This document shows, piece by piece, positions 22,633-30,945 of a DNA stretch of 64,000 nt (positions are counted from its first letter, which is position 1; the number at the start of each line of letters is the position of its first letter). The stretch lies in NCBI GenBank assembly GCA_027531395.1, contig JAPZRO010000004.1, positions 496,001 to 560,000 on the forward strand, given 5' to 3'. Source of the DNA: Porphyrobacter sp. (GTDB taxonomy: Bacteria; Pseudomonadota; Alphaproteobacteria; Sphingomonadales; Sphingomonadaceae). The position numbers and the translations under genes were made by a program. The notes below the pieces were generated by a model. The model was not told where the DNA came from. It saw nothing but the letters and a program-made list of their open reading frames with translations, and searched no databases.

Positions 22633-23609
22633 ACCGCGCGAGCCTGATCTTCGCCGCGCTGCTCGCGGTTCTGCTGCCGCTCTCGCTGCTGGCCGGAAGG
22701 ATGTGGATCGATCCCTTTGCCAGCTACGGCCCTGCCAATGCCGCGCTGATCCTTGCCGAGCTGCGCCTGCCGCGCGCGGTGCTGGCGGTGGTGATCGGCG
22801 CAGGTTTGGGCGCGAGCGGGGCGGCGATGCAGGGCTATCTGCGCAACCCGCTCGCCGATCCCGGCCTGTTCGGCATCGCCCCGATGGCGGCGCTCGGCGC
22901 GGTGGCGAGCTTCTGGTTGGGCGTAAGCTGGGCGCTACCGGTGGCGGCGCTGGCCGGAGCGGGGCTGGGCATGGCCGCACTGGCGCTGATCGCCGGGCGC
23001 ACCGCCTCGGACGCGCAGGGCGGGGCCGGAGGGGGCATCGCTCTCTTCACCCTCGCAGGCCTTATGCTGGCGAGCCTTGCCGGGGCGCTCACCGCGCTCG
23101 CCATCACACTCGCGCCCAACCCCTTCGCGCTCAGCGAGATCGTAATGTGGCTCAACGGCGCGCTGACCGACCGTTCGTGGCGCGAGGTCATGATCGCCGC
23201 GCCGCTGATGGGCGCCGGCATCGCCGTGCTGGCGCTGGCCGCGCGCAGCCTCGATGCGCTGACGCTCGGCGAGGAGGCGGCGCGCTCGCTCGGGGTCGAG
23301 CCGGGGCGGCTGCTGTTGCTGCTGGTCATCGGCGTCGGGCTGACGGTCGGCGCAGGCGTGGCGGTGGCGGGGATCATCGGCTTCGTCGGCCTCGTTGTCC
23401 CCCATCTGGTGCGCCCCTTGACCGACCGCCTGCCCTCGAGCCTGCTGCTCCCGAGCGCGCTGGCAGGCGCATGCCTCGTGCTGGCCGCCGACAGCCTGGT
23501 GCGGATCCTGCCGCTGGTGAGCGAGCTCAGGCTCGGCATCTCGCTCTCGCTGATCGGCGCGCCGTTCTTCGGGTGGCTGCTGGTGCGCATGCGGCGGGGG
23601 CGGCTGTGA
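22629..23609 (+). CDS. ABC transporter permease, FecCD/BtuC family
   Basis: A 326-residue integral membrane protein with about ten transmembrane helices. LRLPRAVLAVVIGAGLGASGAAMQGYLRNPLADPGLFG is the classic start of the FecCD permease domain (here spread over residues ~35-80), and the coupling-helix region LGEEAARSLGVEPGR and FVGLVVPHLVRPL are present. The GTG start overlaps the upstream stop (GTGA), and the stop overlaps the GTG of the ATPase gene, so all three are translationally coupled. Confidence 0.9.
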   Translation: MNRASLIFAALLAVLLPLSLLAGRMWIDPFASYGPANAALILAELRLPRAVLAVVIGAGLGASGAAMQGYLRNPLADPGLFGIAPMAALGAVASFWLGVSWALPVAALAGAGLGMAALALIAGRTASDAQGGAGGGIALFTLAGLMLASLAGALTALAITLAPNPFALSEIVMWLNGALTDRSWREVMIAAPLMGAGIAVLALAARSLDALTLGEEAARSLGVEPGRLLLLLVIGVGLTVGAGVAVAGIIGFVGLVVPHLVRPLTDRLPSSLLLPSALAGACLVLAADSLVRILPLVSELRLGISLSLIGAPFFGWLLVRMRRGRL

Positions 23610-24349
23610 GGCTGGCGGCCGAGAACCTTGCGCTGGAGCGGGGCGGGGTGCCGGTGGTGGCGGGCCTGTCTGCCGCGCTCGAGCCGGGCACGATCACCGC
23701 CATTGTCGGCCCCAATGGCGCGGGCAAATCGAGCCTGCTGCTGGGGCTGGCAGGGCTGCTTGCCCCTGCTGCCGGGCAGGTGACGCTGGAGGGCGGGGAC
23801 CTTGCCGACATGCCGCCCCGCGCACGGGCGCAGGCGATCGGCTACCTGCCGCAGACCCCTGATATCGCCTGGGACGTGGCGGCGGAAAACCTCGTCGCGC
23901 TCGGCCGCCTGCCGTGGCGAGACCGGGGCACGGAGGAAATCGAGGCCGCACTGGCCGCACTCGATCTGGCGGCGCTGCGCCAACGCCCTGTCAGCCGCCT
24001 GTCGGGCGGCGAGCGCGCGCGGGTGCTGCTCGCCCGCGTGCTAGCCGGAACCCCGCGCTGGATCCTCGCGGACGAGCCGCTCGCCGCGCTCGACCTTGCG
24101 CACCAGCTCGGCCTGATCGCGCACCTCAAGGCCTGCGCTGGTGCAGGGCAGGGCGTGGTGGTGGTGCTCCACGATCTCGCCCACGCGATGAACCATGCCG
24201 ACCGCGTGCTGGTGCTCGATCGCGGCGCGCTCGTTGCCGATGGCGCGCCTGAAACCGCGCTCGCGCCGGAGGTCATCGCCAGGGTCTGGGGCGTATCCGC
24301 GCGCTGGCTCGGCGAGCCCGGTGCGAGGGCGCTGCAGACCGGAGCGTGA
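23606..24349 (+). CDS. ABC transporter ATP-binding protein, BtuD/FecE-like
   Basis: A 247-residue ATPase that powers the BtuF-like/BtuC-like importer. Walker A is GPNGAGKSS, the Q-loop lies in YLPQTPDIAW, the signature is RLSGGERARVLLARVLA, Walker B is WILADEPLAALD, and the H-loop is in VVVLHDLAHA. The GTG start overlaps the permease stop. It ends the operon; the following 365 bases are gene-free and structured. Confidence 0.92.
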   Translation: MRLAAENLALERGGVPVVAGLSAALEPGTITAIVGPNGAGKSSLLLGLAGLLAPAAGQVTLEGGDLADMPPRARAQAIGYLPQTPDIAWDVAAENLVALGRLPWRDRGTEEIEAALAALDLAALRQRPVSRLSGGERARVLLARVLAGTPRWILADEPLAALDLAHQLGLIAHLKACAGAGQGVVVVLHDLAHAMNHADRVLVLDRGALVADGAPETALAPEVIARVWGVSARWLGEPGARALQTGA

Positions 24350-24363
24350 GGCAGGTAACTGGT

Positions 24364-24440
24364 GGACCGGGGCGCGCCGCGCGGCATGGGGACAGCCGGC
24401 AAGAGGGGCGCGTCCCGGTCCGTCTTCTTCCGTCAGGAAG
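24364..24440 (+). ncRNA. Candidate structured RNA in the gap 24350-24714
   Basis: The 365 bases after the ABC operon hold no supported gene. GGACCGGGGCGCG (24364-24376) pairs with CGCGTCCCGGTCC (24409-24421) with a single G-U, enclosing 32 bases. Right after it CTTCC-GTCA-GGAAG (24427-24440) forms a second hairpin, followed by GCCAGG, CCCTGC and CCCGGCCGGG. This is dense for chance, but I cannot assign a family. Words such as GGTCCGTC, GAAGCC and TGCGAC recall 6S RNA in E. coli; the overall long-hairpin shape of 6S was not found. It may be a 3' UTR structure, an sRNA or a leader of the next gene. Confidence 0.3.
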
Positions 24441-24714
24441 CCAGGTTGCGACCCTGCAAGGGACCCGGCCGGGAGTGACTAAAGAGAGCCCTTAGATGCC
24501 CGGGATTCGCGCTTCTGGCGACTTCAGATTTTCTGTAGGGCAGCAAAGAAATGGCTCAAATCCATGAAAATGGGCGATTAAAATCCTGCAATCCATTGCA
24601 CTTTCGGCGCCGTGCGCGGGTTTGGCGGGTGACTTCGGCAAACCGGCGCGGCGACACCTCCCGAATGAAGAGGGCCGCTAGGCAAGGGCCGCGGCGCGCT
24701 CTAGAGCCGGTGCC

Positions 24715-25713
24715 ATGCTTTCGCCCGCCGCACTCGCCGCCGATCCGCACTGGCTGCCGCACGCCTTTGATCCTGCGCGCCAGAACCTGACCTTCGCCAA
24801 ACTGCCGCGCGCGCGGCTGGCGGCGACGGCTTTCCTTGCCGACATCGCCCGCGAGACTGGTTACGAAACCACCGAGGTGCCGCTGGCCACGCTCGCCTCC
24901 GCCGTGCCTGCGCCGTCCGCGCCTGTGACCTTCATCTTTCACACTGCCTTCTGCCGCTCCACCCTGCTGGCCCGCGCGCTCGAACAGCCCGGGATCAGCA
25001 CCGGCCTGTCGGAGCCGGGGATCATTGCCAGCCTCGCCGGGGCAGGGCCGGCGGGGCAGGGCGCGGTGGCTCCGGTCGCGGCGCTGCTGGCGCGGCCGTG
25101 GAGCGCGGGCGAGGCGGTGTTCATCAAGCCCACCAACCACGCCAACCGCCTCGCACCTGCGCTGATGCAGGCCCTGCCGCAGGCGCGCGCGGTGCTGATG
25201 AGCAATCCGCTGCCCTCCTTCCTCGCTGCCGTGGTGCGCAAGGGGATGATGGGTCGGCGCTGGGGCCGGCAGCTCTATCTCGAGATGATGTCCTATGCGG
25301 GCATGGATCTCGGCATGGACGGGCGCGAGCAGTTCCTGATGACCGATCTTCAGGCGACCGGCCTCGCGTGGTTCCTCAACCAGCGCTTCCTTGCCGCGCT
25401 GGTGCAGAATTTCGGCGCGCGGGTGCGGGTGCTCGACGGCGATGCCTTCGGCCGCGATCCGGCGAAGACGCTGGCGGCGGTCTACGCCTTTGCCGGACAC
25501 GCGGTGTCGCCGGAGCAGGTCGCCGCCATCGCCAGCGGCCCGGTGTTCGCCGCCGACGCCAAGACCGGCGAGGACTACGCCGCCAAATCCGCCCGCGACG
25601 CCGAGGCGACCCGCAGCAGCGTAACCGAGGACGAGATCGCCAAGGTCGGCGAATGGGTGAACATGATCGCCCGTCAGGCGGGGCTCAGCGTGCCGCTGGC
25701 GCAGACGCTGTGA
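24715..25713 (+). CDS. Sulfotransferase-like protein
   Basis: A 332-residue cytosolic protein. FIFHTAFCRSTLLARAL (about residues 76-92) resembles the 5'-phosphosulfate-binding loop of PAPS-dependent sulfotransferases, followed by a conserved-looking SEPGIIASL and VFIKPTNHANRLAPAL. Later sequence fits the helical part of the fold. The acceptor substrate is unknown. It starts at an ATG after a region without a strong ribosome binding site. A second, different sulfotransferase-family protein lies at 31768-33012. Confidence 0.6.
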   Translation: MLSPAALAADPHWLPHAFDPARQNLTFAKLPRARLAATAFLADIARETGYETTEVPLATLASAVPAPSAPVTFIFHTAFCRSTLLARALEQPGISTGLSEPGIIASLAGAGPAGQGAVAPVAALLARPWSAGEAVFIKPTNHANRLAPALMQALPQARAVLMSNPLPSFLAAVVRKGMMGRRWGRQLYLEMMSYAGMDLGMDGREQFLMTDLQATGLAWFLNQRFLAALVQNFGARVRVLDGDAFGRDPAKTLAAVYAFAGHAVSPEQVAAIASGPVFAADAKTGEDYAAKSARDAEATRSSVTEDEIAKVGEWVNMIARQAGLSVPLAQTL

Positions 25714-25802
25714 TCCGGGAAACTTGCGCAGCCTTCGTCCGTTGCCCCTCCACACTGCGTAACTGCTGCGGATAACCCGCCGCCGGCGCCCTTTACTTCA
25801 GC

Positions 25803-25817
25803 GAACATTTGCGGAAC
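25803..25817 (-). promoter_or_regulatory. SOS (LexA) box of uvrA
   Basis: GAAC-ATTTGCG-GAAC, which reads GTTC-CGCAAAT-GTTC on the other strand, matches the alphaproteobacterial LexA operator GTTC-N7-GTTC exactly. It ends 11 bases before the uvrA ATG, where bound LexA would block transcription or elongation. recA in this window carries the same type of box. Confidence 0.85.
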
Positions 25818-25828
25818 AGATCTCCCTC

Positions 25829-28723
25829 ATGAGCCTCACCAAAATCTCTGTGCGCGGTGCGCGCGAGCATAATCTCAAGGGTATCGACATCGATCTGCCG
25901 CGTGATGCGCTGATCGTGGTCACCGGCCTTTCGGGCAGCGGCAAGTCGAGCCTCGCCTTCGACACCATCTATGCCGAGGGGCAGCGGCGCTATGTGGAGT
26001 CGCTCTCCGCCTATGCGCGCCAGTTCCTCGAGATGATGCAGAAGCCCGATGTCGAGCATATCGACGGGCTCTCGCCGGCCATTTCGATCGAGCAGAAGAC
26101 CACCAGCCGCAACCCGCGCTCGACCGTGGCGACGGTGACCGAGATCTACGACTACATGCGCCTGCTGTGGGCGCGGGTGGGTGTGCCGTACTCGCCTGCG
26201 ACCGGCGAGCCGATTTCTGCGCAGACCGTCAGCCAGATGGTCGACCGGGTGATGGCGTTGCCTGAGGGCACGCGGCTCTATCTGCTCGCGCCGGTGGTGC
26301 GCGGGCGCAAGGGCGAATACCGCAAGGAGCTGGCCGAATGGCAGCGCTCCGGCTTCACCCGCGTGCGGATCGACGGGGAGATCTATCCGATCGAGGAGGC
26401 GCCCGCGCTCGACAAGAAGTTCAAGCACGACATCGAGGTGGTGGTTGATCGCATCGCGGTGAAGGACGGCTTGCAGACCCGCCTTGCCGAAAGTTTCGAG
26501 ACCGCGCTGAAGCTGGCCGAGGGGCTGGCCTATGTCGATCTCGCCGACGGCGTAGTGCCGGGGCGCGAGGATGAAGGAAAGGGCGGGGCGATGAAGGGGG
26601 CGGGCCTGCCGCCCAACCGCATCGTCTTTTCCGAGAAGTTCGCCTGCCCGGTCTCCGGCTTCACCATCGAGGAGATCGAGCCGCGGCTGTTCTCCTTCAA
26701 CGCCCCGCAAGGCGCGTGCCCGGCCTGCGACGGGATCGGCGAGAAGATGCTGTTCGATCCGCAGCTGGTGGTGCCGAACGAGGCGCTCAGCCTCAAGCAG
26801 GGCGCGGTGGTGCCCTGGGCCAAGTCCAACCCGCCGTCGCCCTATTACATGCAGGTGCTCGCCAGCCTCGCCAAGGCTTACGGCTTCGATCTGACCACGC
26901 CGTGGAAGGACCTCGCGCCCGACCAGAAGCTCATCATCCTCCACGGCACGGGCGGGCTGCCGGTGCCGCTGACCTTCAAGGACGGGCGCCGCGAATACAC
27001 CGTCAACAAGGCCTTCGAGGGCGTGATCGGGAACCTCAACCGCCGGATGCTCCAGACCGAAAGCGCGTGGATGCGCGAGGAGCTGTCGAAGTACCAGACC
27101 GCGCAGGCCTGCGAGACCTGCGGCGGCAAGCGGCTGAACGAGAAGGCGCTGAGCGTGAAGGTCGCCGGCTGCGACATCGCCACGCCGGTGCAGATGAGCG
27201 TCGCCGATGCCAAGGAGTGGTTCCTCAAGCTCGACGCGCAGCTCACCTCGCAGCAGTCGCAGATCGCCCGCGCGATCCTCAAGGAGATCAACGAGCGGCT
27301 GGGCTTCCTCGACAACGTGGGGCTCGACTACCTCAACCTCGACCGCACCTCGGGCACCCTGTCAGGCGGCGAGAGCCAGCGCATCCGCTTGGCCAGCCAG
27401 ATCGGCAGCGGGCTTTCGGGCGTGCTCTACGTGCTCGACGAGCCCAGCATCGGCCTCCACCAGCGCGACAATGACCGGCTGCTGGAGACGCTCAAGCGCC
27501 TGCGCGATCTCGGCAACACCGTGATCGTCGTCGAGCATGACGAGGACGCGATCCGCGCCGCCGACCACATCGTTGACCTTGGCCCCGGCGCAGGGGTGCA
27601 TGGCGGCGAGGTGGTGGCGCAGGGGAGCCTCAAGGACATCCTCAAGGCCAAGGGCTCGCTCACCGCGGACTACCTCACCGGCAAGCGCAGGATCGACGTG
27701 CCGGCGCAGCGCCGCAAGGGCAACGGGCACTTCATCGAGGTGAAGAACGCGCGCGCCAACAACCTCAAGGGCGTGGACGCGAAGATCCCGCTCGGCACCT
27801 TCACCTGCATCACCGGGGTCTCGGGCTCAGGCAAGTCCTCGCTCACCATCGACACGCTGCAGGCGGGCGCCGCGCGCGTGCTCAACGGGGCGCGGGTGAT
27901 CGCGGGGGCGCATGACGCCATCACCGGCCTCGAATATTGCGACAAGGTGATCGAGATCGACCAGTCGCCGATCGGCCGCACCCCGCGCTCCAACCCTGCC
28001 ACCTACACCGGCGCCTTCACCCAGATCCGCGACTGGTTCGCCGGCCTGCCCGAAAGCCTCGCGCGCGGCTACAAGCCCGGGCGCTTCTCCTTCAACGTCA
28101 AGGGCGGCCGCTGCGAGAAGTGCCAGGGCGACGGCCTCATCAAGATCGAGATGCACTTCCTCCCCGACGTCTACGTCACCTGCGAGGAGTGCCACGGCAA
28201 GCGCTACAACCGCGAGACGCTGGAGGTGAAGTTCAAGGGCCTCAGCATCGCCGACGTGCTCGACATGACGATCGAGGACGCCGAGGAGTTCTTCAAGGCC
28301 GTGCCGTCGATCCGCGAGAAGATGCGGATGCTGAACGAGGTCGGCCTCGGCTACGTCAAGGTCGGCCAGCAGGCGACGACGCTGTCAGGCGGCGAGGCGC
28401 AGCGGGTGAAGCTCGCCAAGGAACTCGCGCGGCGCAGCACCGGCCAGACGCTCTACATCCTCGACGAGCCGACCACCGGCCTGCATTTCGAGGATGTGCG
28501 CAAGCTGCTGGAGGTGCTGCACCGGCTGGTCGAGGGGGGGAACTCGGTCGTGGTGATCGAGCACAACCTCGACGTGATCAAGACCGCCGACTGGATCATC
28601 GACCTTGGGCCGGAAGGCGGGGTGCGCGGCGGCGAGGTGGTTGCTGTGGGGACACCCGAGGCGGTGGTGAAGGAGCCGCGGAGCTTTACGGGGCAGTATT
28701 TGAAGCCGTTGTTGCAGAGCTGA
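25829..28723 (+). CDS. uvrA: Excinuclease ABC subunit A
   Basis: The damage-recognition ATPase of nucleotide excision repair; it loads UvrB at lesions. The 964-residue protein shows two ABC modules: Walker [21 protein letters not shown] and [15 protein letters not shown], signatures [14 protein letters not shown] and [15 protein letters not shown], and Walker B segments with [11 protein letters not shown] and [11 protein letters not shown]. Zinc modules are seen as CPACDG with CETCGG, and CEKCQG with CEEC. An LexA box lies just upstream, so the gene should be induced by DNA damage. Complete and typical. Confidence 0.98.
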   Translation: MSLTKISVRGAREHNLKGIDIDLPRDALIVVTGLSGSGKSSLAFDTIYAEGQRRYVESLSAYARQFLEMMQKPDVEHIDGLSPAISIEQKTTSRNPRSTVATVTEIYDYMRLLWARVGVPYSPATGEPISAQTVSQMVDRVMALPEGTRLYLLAPVVRGRKGEYRKELAEWQRSGFTRVRIDGEIYPIEEAPALDKKFKHDIEVVVDRIAVKDGLQTRLAESFETALKLAEGLAYVDLADGVVPGREDEGKGGAMKGAGLPPNRIVFSEKFACPVSGFTIEEIEPRLFSFNAPQGACPACDGIGEKMLFDPQLVVPNEALSLKQGAVVPWAKSNPPSPYYMQVLASLAKAYGFDLTTPWKDLAPDQKLIILHGTGGLPVPLTFKDGRREYTVNKAFEGVIGNLNRRMLQTESAWMREELSKYQTAQACETCGGKRLNEKALSVKVAGCDIATPVQMSVADAKEWFLKLDAQLTSQQSQIARAILKEINERLGFLDNVGLDYLNLDRTSGTLSGGESQRIRLASQIGSGLSGVLYVLDEPSIGLHQRDNDRLLETLKRLRDLGNTVIVVEHDEDAIRAADHIVDLGPGAGVHGGEVVAQGSLKDILKAKGSLTADYLTGKRRIDVPAQRRKGNGHFIEVKNARANNLKGVDAKIPLGTFTCITGVSGSGKSSLTIDTLQAGAARVLNGARVIAGAHDAITGLEYCDKVIEIDQSPIGRTPRSNPATYTGAFTQIRDWFAGLPESLARGYKPGRFSFNVKGGRCEKCQGDGLIKIEMHFLPDVYVTCEECHGKRYNRETLEVKFKGLSIADVLDMTIEDAEEFFKAVPSIREKMRMLNEVGLGYVKVGQQATTLSGGEAQRVKLAKELARRSTGQTLYILDEPTTGLHFEDVRKLLEVLHRLVEGGNSVVVIEHNLDVIKTADWIIDLGPEGGVRGGEVVAVGTPEAVVKEPRSFTGQYLKPLLQS

Positions 28724-28755
28724 CTCGGGCACGAGTCTGCCCCCAAGCAATGGAG

Positions 28756-28798
28756 AAAGGGCAGCGGTCGCCCACCGGGGGCATTGCGCCCTTTGCTC
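28756..28798 (+). terminator. Probable terminator downstream of uvrA
   Basis: AAAGGGC (28756-28762) pairs with GCCCTTT (28788-28794) around a GC-rich loop, followed by a short T-rich stretch (GCTCTTTG). It separates uvrA from the AT-richer ATPase/DUF4276 cassette. Confidence 0.45.
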
Positions 28799-28885
28799 TT
28801 TGCAATGTAATTGGGTCCCTTTGGCGCTCGCGCCGTATGTTACGACGTCAAGCAGGCGCCTTCGATCACCGAAAGCAAATGAGTA

Positions 28886-28923
28886 TTGTTCGAAGTGCAA
28901 CGTCGGCCTAATGTGAGTTCGAA
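28886..28923 (+). promoter_or_regulatory. Candidate promoter with paired TTCGAA sites for the ATPase/DUF4276 cassette
   Basis: TTGTTC (28886-28891), 17 bases, TAATGT (28909-28914) resemble sigma-70 elements ending about 28 bases before the TTG start of the ATPase gene. GTTCGAA occurs twice, at 28888-28894 (in the -35) and 28917-28923 (just past the -10). Each contains the palindrome TTCGAA, so they could be operators for a repressor. Seen by eye; not tested. Confidence 0.4.
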
Positions 28924-28941
28924 ACCAACCACGAGGCTAAA

Positions 28942-30135
28942 TTGCTAAAGCGTGTCGACGTATCGAATTTCAAGAGCATCGAGCGCTCAGTCGTTGAGTT
29001 TGGTCGACGGAATATCATTGTTGGCCCTAACGCTACTGGAAAGAGTAACCTCTTAGACGTTCTCAAGTTCACAAGAGACGCAGCACAAGTTGGGCTTGAT
29101 GAGGCCGTGTCGATGCGTCACGGTATCGATAGTATAAGGCGGTGGAGCAAAACTCGGCCATACATAATTTCGATAAAGCTTGAATTTGTAGATTTGTTGC
29201 AAAACGAAAAAGGGTTTTTCAAATTTTCTCTTGCATCAAAGGGTGGCGAGTTCACCGTAACTGAGGAGGAAGGCGTCTGGCTTGGGGTCGACCCTTTGGA
29301 GCCAAGCGAGCGCGATGTTCCTTTTCGTGCGCGATACAAGCGAGACGCTAGTGGCAAAATCGAACTTGAGGCGAAAAGTAATATATACTCCACTCTTCCC
29401 GCGCCAAGGCTATCCCAAAGTGAATTGTTGATCACTCAGTTTAATCCGAACATAAGTTCGCCTTATAGCCTGTTGTTCCGTGGACTGTATGCCGCAGTTA
29501 TAGATTATGGAGCTTATTCCATATATCCAAACGTCATCAGGGATCCTCAGCCTGTAAGTACAAATACTTCTCTTCAGGACGATGGAAAAAATTTAGCGTC
29601 TGTAATTCGTAAGCTACGGAGTACCTCTACTCGATCGAAGCGTGAATCCTTAACTAATGCGTTGGCTCAGGTGTTGCCATCCCTTTCTGAGATAAAGATT
29701 CAGAATACGGCCGGCTTCTACCTGCCCACCTTCAAGGTAGATGGCTTTGATGGAAAGAATCCACATTATCTGAACATGTCGCAGGTTTCAGATGGAACCT
29801 TGCGGATGCTCGGTATGCTTTCTGCATTCTATCAGCAAAACCCTCCAGAGCGGGTTGCGCTAGAAGAGCCGGAGCAAATGATCCATCCGGGGCTTTTGCC
29901 AGTATTGTTTGAGGCCGCAGAAGATTATCTCGAAGGAAATCAGTCAAGGCAGCTATTTTTAACAACCCATAGTCCGACACTTCTCGACATGTTTGACGTT
30001 GAAGATATCATTGTTGCTCACTGGGAAAATGATATATCTTCGTTCTCACCGATTTCGGAGAGGCAAAGAGATATAGTTCGCCAGCGACTATTCACCGCTG
30101 GTGAACTCATGGTAGTTGAGGGTCTCATCTTGTGA
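28942..30135 (+). CDS. AAA_21-type ATPase of a putative defence cassette
   Basis: A 397-residue ABC-like ATPase of the AAA_15/AAA_21 (OLD/RecF-like) class. It begins LKRVDVSNFKSIERS, then Walker A GPNATGKSN (residues ~28-36), a long middle region, a signature-like SQVSDGTLRMLGML (~280), Walker B-like VALEEPEQMIHPG (~305) and the H-loop THSPTLLDMF (~341). It lacks a fused TOPRIM domain; a separate DUF4276/TOPRIM-like protein follows with a four-base overlap. The start is TTG after GAGG. Base composition is clearly AT-richer than the flanking genes, with codons such as ATA and TTA, a sign of horizontal acquisition. The role in phage defence is inferred from architecture. Confidence 0.8.
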   Translation: MLKRVDVSNFKSIERSVVEFGRRNIIVGPNATGKSNLLDVLKFTRDAAQVGLDEAVSMRHGIDSIRRWSKTRPYIISIKLEFVDLLQNEKGFFKFSLASKGGEFTVTEEEGVWLGVDPLEPSERDVPFRARYKRDASGKIELEAKSNIYSTLPAPRLSQSELLITQFNPNISSPYSLLFRGLYAAVIDYGAYSIYPNVIRDPQPVSTNTSLQDDGKNLASVIRKLRSTSTRSKRESLTNALAQVLPSLSEIKIQNTAGFYLPTFKVDGFDGKNPHYLNMSQVSDGTLRMLGMLSAFYQQNPPERVALEEPEQMIHPGLLPVLFEAAEDYLEGNQSRQLFLTTHSPTLLDMFDVEDIIVAHWENDISSFSPISERQRDIVRQRLFTAGELMVVEGLIL

Positions 30136-30722
30136 ACATCGTTGCAATCGTCGAAGGAGCCGGCGATCTCACGGCAGTTCCGCAGCTTTTAACGCAAATA
30201 GGACTTATGGTGGGCGACGCGTACGTGGCCTCAAAACCAATTCGTGGCGGAGAATGGCGGAAGATAAGGCGGGATGGAGAGCTCGAGCGCCTACTTGCCC
30301 TTGCCTACAGTCGAAACCCTGATCATATCTGCGTTATTGTTGATCTCGATGATGATTGTGCGGCTCAAGAGTACACTGAGGCGCAGGAACGAATAAGAGC
30401 TTGGAAGAACGGTCGTGAAATTTCGGTAGGCTTGGCATTTTTAGTTCGAGAGTTCGAGGTCTTGTTTCTTGAGCAGATCGAACGTGTTTCTGACGGTCGA
30501 GTAAGAAGTCTCCCCGAGAATGTTGTTCCTGCCGAAACTCGAGACGCCAAAGGTACTCTTAGGCGGCTTGCTCGGGTTGTCTATAAAGAGAGTCAAGACC
30601 AGGTTAGGCTCACAAAAAAACTCGATTTACCAACCCTTTATCGGCAGAATAGAAGCTTCAGAAAGCTCTGTAAGGAGGTGTTCTGCCTTACCTACCCCGA
30701 GGTAGAGGAAATCATATTCTAG
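30132..30722 (+). CDS. DUF4276 / TOPRIM-like protein, putative effector
   Basis: A 196-residue protein. The N-terminus (IVAIVEGAGD, with Glu8) and the acidic motif VIVDLDDDC (Asp71, Asp73-75) fit a TOPRIM-like metal site, and FLVREFE (about 104-109) is a hallmark I associate with DUF4276. The GTG start overlaps the ATPase stop as GTGA, so the pair should be made in fixed ratio. In systems such as PARIS an AAA_15/21 ATPase holds back a TOPRIM-type effector that acts after phage sensing; by analogy this protein may be the nuclease or toxic partner. It is AT-rich like its partner. Which published system, if any, it belongs to cannot be settled here. Confidence 0.75.
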   Translation: MNIVAIVEGAGDLTAVPQLLTQIGLMVGDAYVASKPIRGGEWRKIRRDGELERLLALAYSRNPDHICVIVDLDDDCAAQEYTEAQERIRAWKNGREISVGLAFLVREFEVLFLEQIERVSDGRVRSLPENVVPAETRDAKGTLRRLARVVYKESQDQVRLTKKLDLPTLYRQNRSFRKLCKEVFCLTYPEVEEIIF

Positions 30723-30825
30723 TTTCATCTTTCGCCCCCCCTTTCCTACACCCCCACCCCCGACATACCCTCCCGCGCAGGCGTCGGCCTTGCGCTTCGC
30801 GACCCTCACCCCGCGCCCCTGCTCT

Positions 30826-30858
30826 GCCAGCCCCTCGGCACTCCGCCTGAGGGCTGGC
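30826..30858. other. Inverted repeat after the ATPase/DUF4276 cassette
   Basis: GCCAGCCC (30826-30833) and GGGCTGGC (30851-30858) are perfect complements 17 bases apart. No T-run follows on either strand. It lies in the GC-rich sequence that resumes right after the AT-rich cassette. Confidence 0.35.
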
Positions 30859-30945
30859 GCGACAGCCTCGGGCGCTCGGTGAGGGGTGGCACTTGCGAGG
30901 GCGGCGCGCCCTGATGCTCACCCTCTTGTGAAGGAGCCCGCGCCC

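Noticed and set aside
24350-24470. Cobalamin riboswitch next to the BtuFCD-like operon
   Set aside because: AAGCCAGG and CCCTGC recall part of the B12 box, but the other conserved blocks are missing and the element lies after, not before, the operon.
29732-29980. 82-codon minus-strand frame inside the ATPase gene
   Set aside because: It is antisense to the conserved signature and Walker B region of the ATPase, with no start site or motif of its own.
28740-30945. Integrase or att direct repeats bounding the AT-rich cassette
   Set aside because: I compared the flanks by eye and saw no matching repeat, tRNA end or recombinase gene.
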